Source: JBEAUL01 sp041161475
GTDB lineage: Bacteria > Pseudomonadota > Gammaproteobacteria > UBA6186 > Azoamicaceae
Length of the DNA stretch: 7,424 bases
Reading direction: 5' to 3'
NCBI GenBank assembly: GCA_041161475.1
Contig: JBEAUL010000073.1
Span: 1-7,424 of the forward strand
Positions 6,850 to 7,424 of the stretch are shown piece by piece (the first letter of the stretch is position 1; each line of letters begins with the position of its first letter). Under the pieces are notes generated by a model. It saw only the letters and a list, made by a program, of their open reading frames with translations. It searched no databases and was not told where the DNA came from. A program made the translations under genes and the position numbers.

Positions 6850-6878
6850 TCGCCAAGCCAGTGAGAAACCGCTACAAT
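6850..6878 (+). promoter_or_regulatory. Candidate sigma-70 promoter for the zinc-finger gene
   Basis: TCGCCA (6850–6855, 4/6 match to the −35) and TACAAT (6873–6878, 5/6 match to the −10) are spaced by 17 bp. Transcription would start near 6885, about 30 nt before the ATG at 6916. The −10 hexamer is the same as the one proposed for the cox operon. Inferred from sequence only. Confidence 0.4.
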
Positions 6879-6915
6879 AATAATCAATTATGATGCTGAT
6901 GTGTGGACTTTTGCC

Positions 6916-7128
6916 ATGACAAATCTAGGCTCTTTTTCCGAAAAGAAAACGGCTAAGGTTGGTTATTCACTGACGCCTGTTTGTGTTAAGTTAGATGACT
7001 TGCCTTTATCCTGTCCTATGCCTGATCATGCGGTAACCAATCTGCATCCTAAAGTCTATTTACCGATTAAGGCCACCGGATCTGCGGTTTGTCCTTATTG
7101 TAGTACGCGTTATCAACTGAAGGCATAG
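6916..7128 (+). CDS. CHCC-type zinc-finger domain protein (zf-CHCC, COG4391-like)
   Basis: Small 70-residue protein of the zf-CHCC family, related to the zinc-binding part of the mitochondrial complex I subunit NDUFS6. Its bacterial role is not established. Zinc ligands are visible as Cys33 (DLPLSCPMPD), His44 (LHPKVYLPI), Cys59 and Cys62 (CPYCSTRYQL), in the family spacing. The N-terminal ~22 residues show no recognisable motif. I chose the ATG at 6916, with a weak Shine-Dalgarno-like GTGGA at 6903–6907. An in-frame GTG at 6901 would add five residues and is possible. In several beta- and gammaproteobacteria a zf-CHCC gene sits next to waaF, which matches the neighbour here. A tiny reading frame overlaps the start codon. 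Confidence 0.9.
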   Translation: MTNLGSFSEKKTAKVGYSLTPVCVKLDDLPLSCPMPDHAVTNLHPKVYLPIKATGSAVCPYCSTRYQLKA

Positions 7129-7168
7129 TCCTTGTGTTGAAGATTGTGGTGTGTTTTTTGTTGGCTGT

Positions 7169-7424
7169 ATGATAAAAATATTGGTGGTAGGCCCTTCGTG
7201 GGTAGGTGATATGGTAATGGCCCAGTCCCTATTTAAAGCCTTGAAAGCGAAATACGTAGCACAAGATGTCGATATAGATGTGCTTGCTCCCTTATGGACG
7301 CATCCCTTGCTTGCCTCTATGCCAGAGGTACGTACAGCCATTCCCATGCCATTAGGACATGGGGTCTTTGGTATAAAAAAACGATATCAATTGGGTAAAT
7401 CCTTGCGTACAGAAGGGTATACGC
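7169..7424 (+). CDS. waaF: ADP-heptose:LPS heptosyltransferase II (WaaF/RfaF), 5' part, cut by the window end
   Basis: Adds the second L-glycero-D-manno-heptose to the inner core of lipopolysaccharide on the cytoplasmic face of the inner membrane. Only the first 85 codons are in the window, and the frame stays open to the edge. The N-terminus matches the family closely: MIKILVVGPSWVGDMVMAQ (1–19), DVLAPLWTHPLLASMPEV in the second half, and then IPMPLGHG. E. coli WaaF begins almost the same way (KILVIGPSWVGDMMMSQS). The ATG at 7169 fits the family start, though no clear Shine-Dalgarno precedes it. Expression may depend on read-through from the zinc-finger gene 40 nt upstream. The full protein is usually about 340–350 residues. 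Confidence 0.93.
   Translation, partial: MIKILVVGPSWVGDMVMAQSLFKALKAKYVAQDVDIDVLAPLWTHPLLASMPEVRTAIPMPLGHGVFGIKKRYQLGKSLRTEGYT

Larger units (their letters stand above)
6737..6915. other. Intergenic region between the cox operon and the zinc-finger gene
   Basis: No convincing gene is present. It contains a 33-codon reading frame (6763–6864) with only a badly spaced G-rich Shine-Dalgarno, a small palindrome (6806–6817), a candidate promoter (6850–6878) and a nine-codon frame (6890–6919). I found no strong GC-stem plus U-run terminator after coxC. The cox transcript may therefore end by another mechanism or run on into the next genes. Confidence 0.5.

Noticed and set aside
7060..7347. 95-codon open frame on the − strand across the zinc-finger gene and waaF
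   Set aside because: It covers the CPYC motif and the start of waaF, both strongly supported on the + strand, and shows no motif of its own.

Overview
The window looks like ordinary core chromosome from a low-GC, aerobic, Gram-negative proteobacterium, most probably a gammaproteobacterium. The evidence is a surA–rsmA–apaH cluster, an aa3-type cytochrome c oxidase operon with a Cox11-type copper chaperone, a CHCC zinc-finger gene, and the start of a heptosyltransferase II gene that implies a heptose-containing LPS core. A finer taxonomic assignment cannot be made from the sequence alone. I see no insertion sequence, integrase, tRNA, rRNA, CRISPR array or abrupt change in base composition. All genes are on the + strand.

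Layout. Bases 1–151 hold a non-coding leader, possibly with the last codons of an unidentified upstream gene, a small inverted repeat and a likely extended −10 promoter. Bases 179–2813 form a tight housekeeping cluster. It encodes SurA (periplasmic outer-membrane-protein chaperone), RsmA (16S rRNA dimethyladenosine transferase) and ApaH (Ap4A hydrolase), with gaps of only 12–13 nt and Shine-Dalgarno sequences lying on or against the preceding stop codon. Two genes that often lie in this cluster in enterobacteria, pdxA and apaG, are absent here, and SurA has only one parvulin domain.

Bases 2862–6736 are the cox operon coxB–coxA–ctaG–coxC. A candidate promoter lies at the end of apaH. The four cox genes overlap one another by 4, 1 and 8 nt, which suggests translational coupling. 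Every metal ligand and proton-channel residue I could check in subunits I and II is present, so the oxidase appears functional. CtaG would insert CuB into subunit I. No haem A synthesis or SURF1 gene follows coxC, so those functions must be encoded elsewhere.

Bases 6737–6915 are a short intergenic region with a candidate promoter, a small palindrome and a nine-codon upstream reading frame. After it come a 70-residue CHCC zinc-finger protein (6916–7128) and the 5' part of waaF (7169 to the window end).

I did not find a convincing novel system. The points most worth checking are the one-parvulin SurA, the His-rich N-terminus of CoxA and the tiny reading frame that overlaps the start of the zinc-finger gene.
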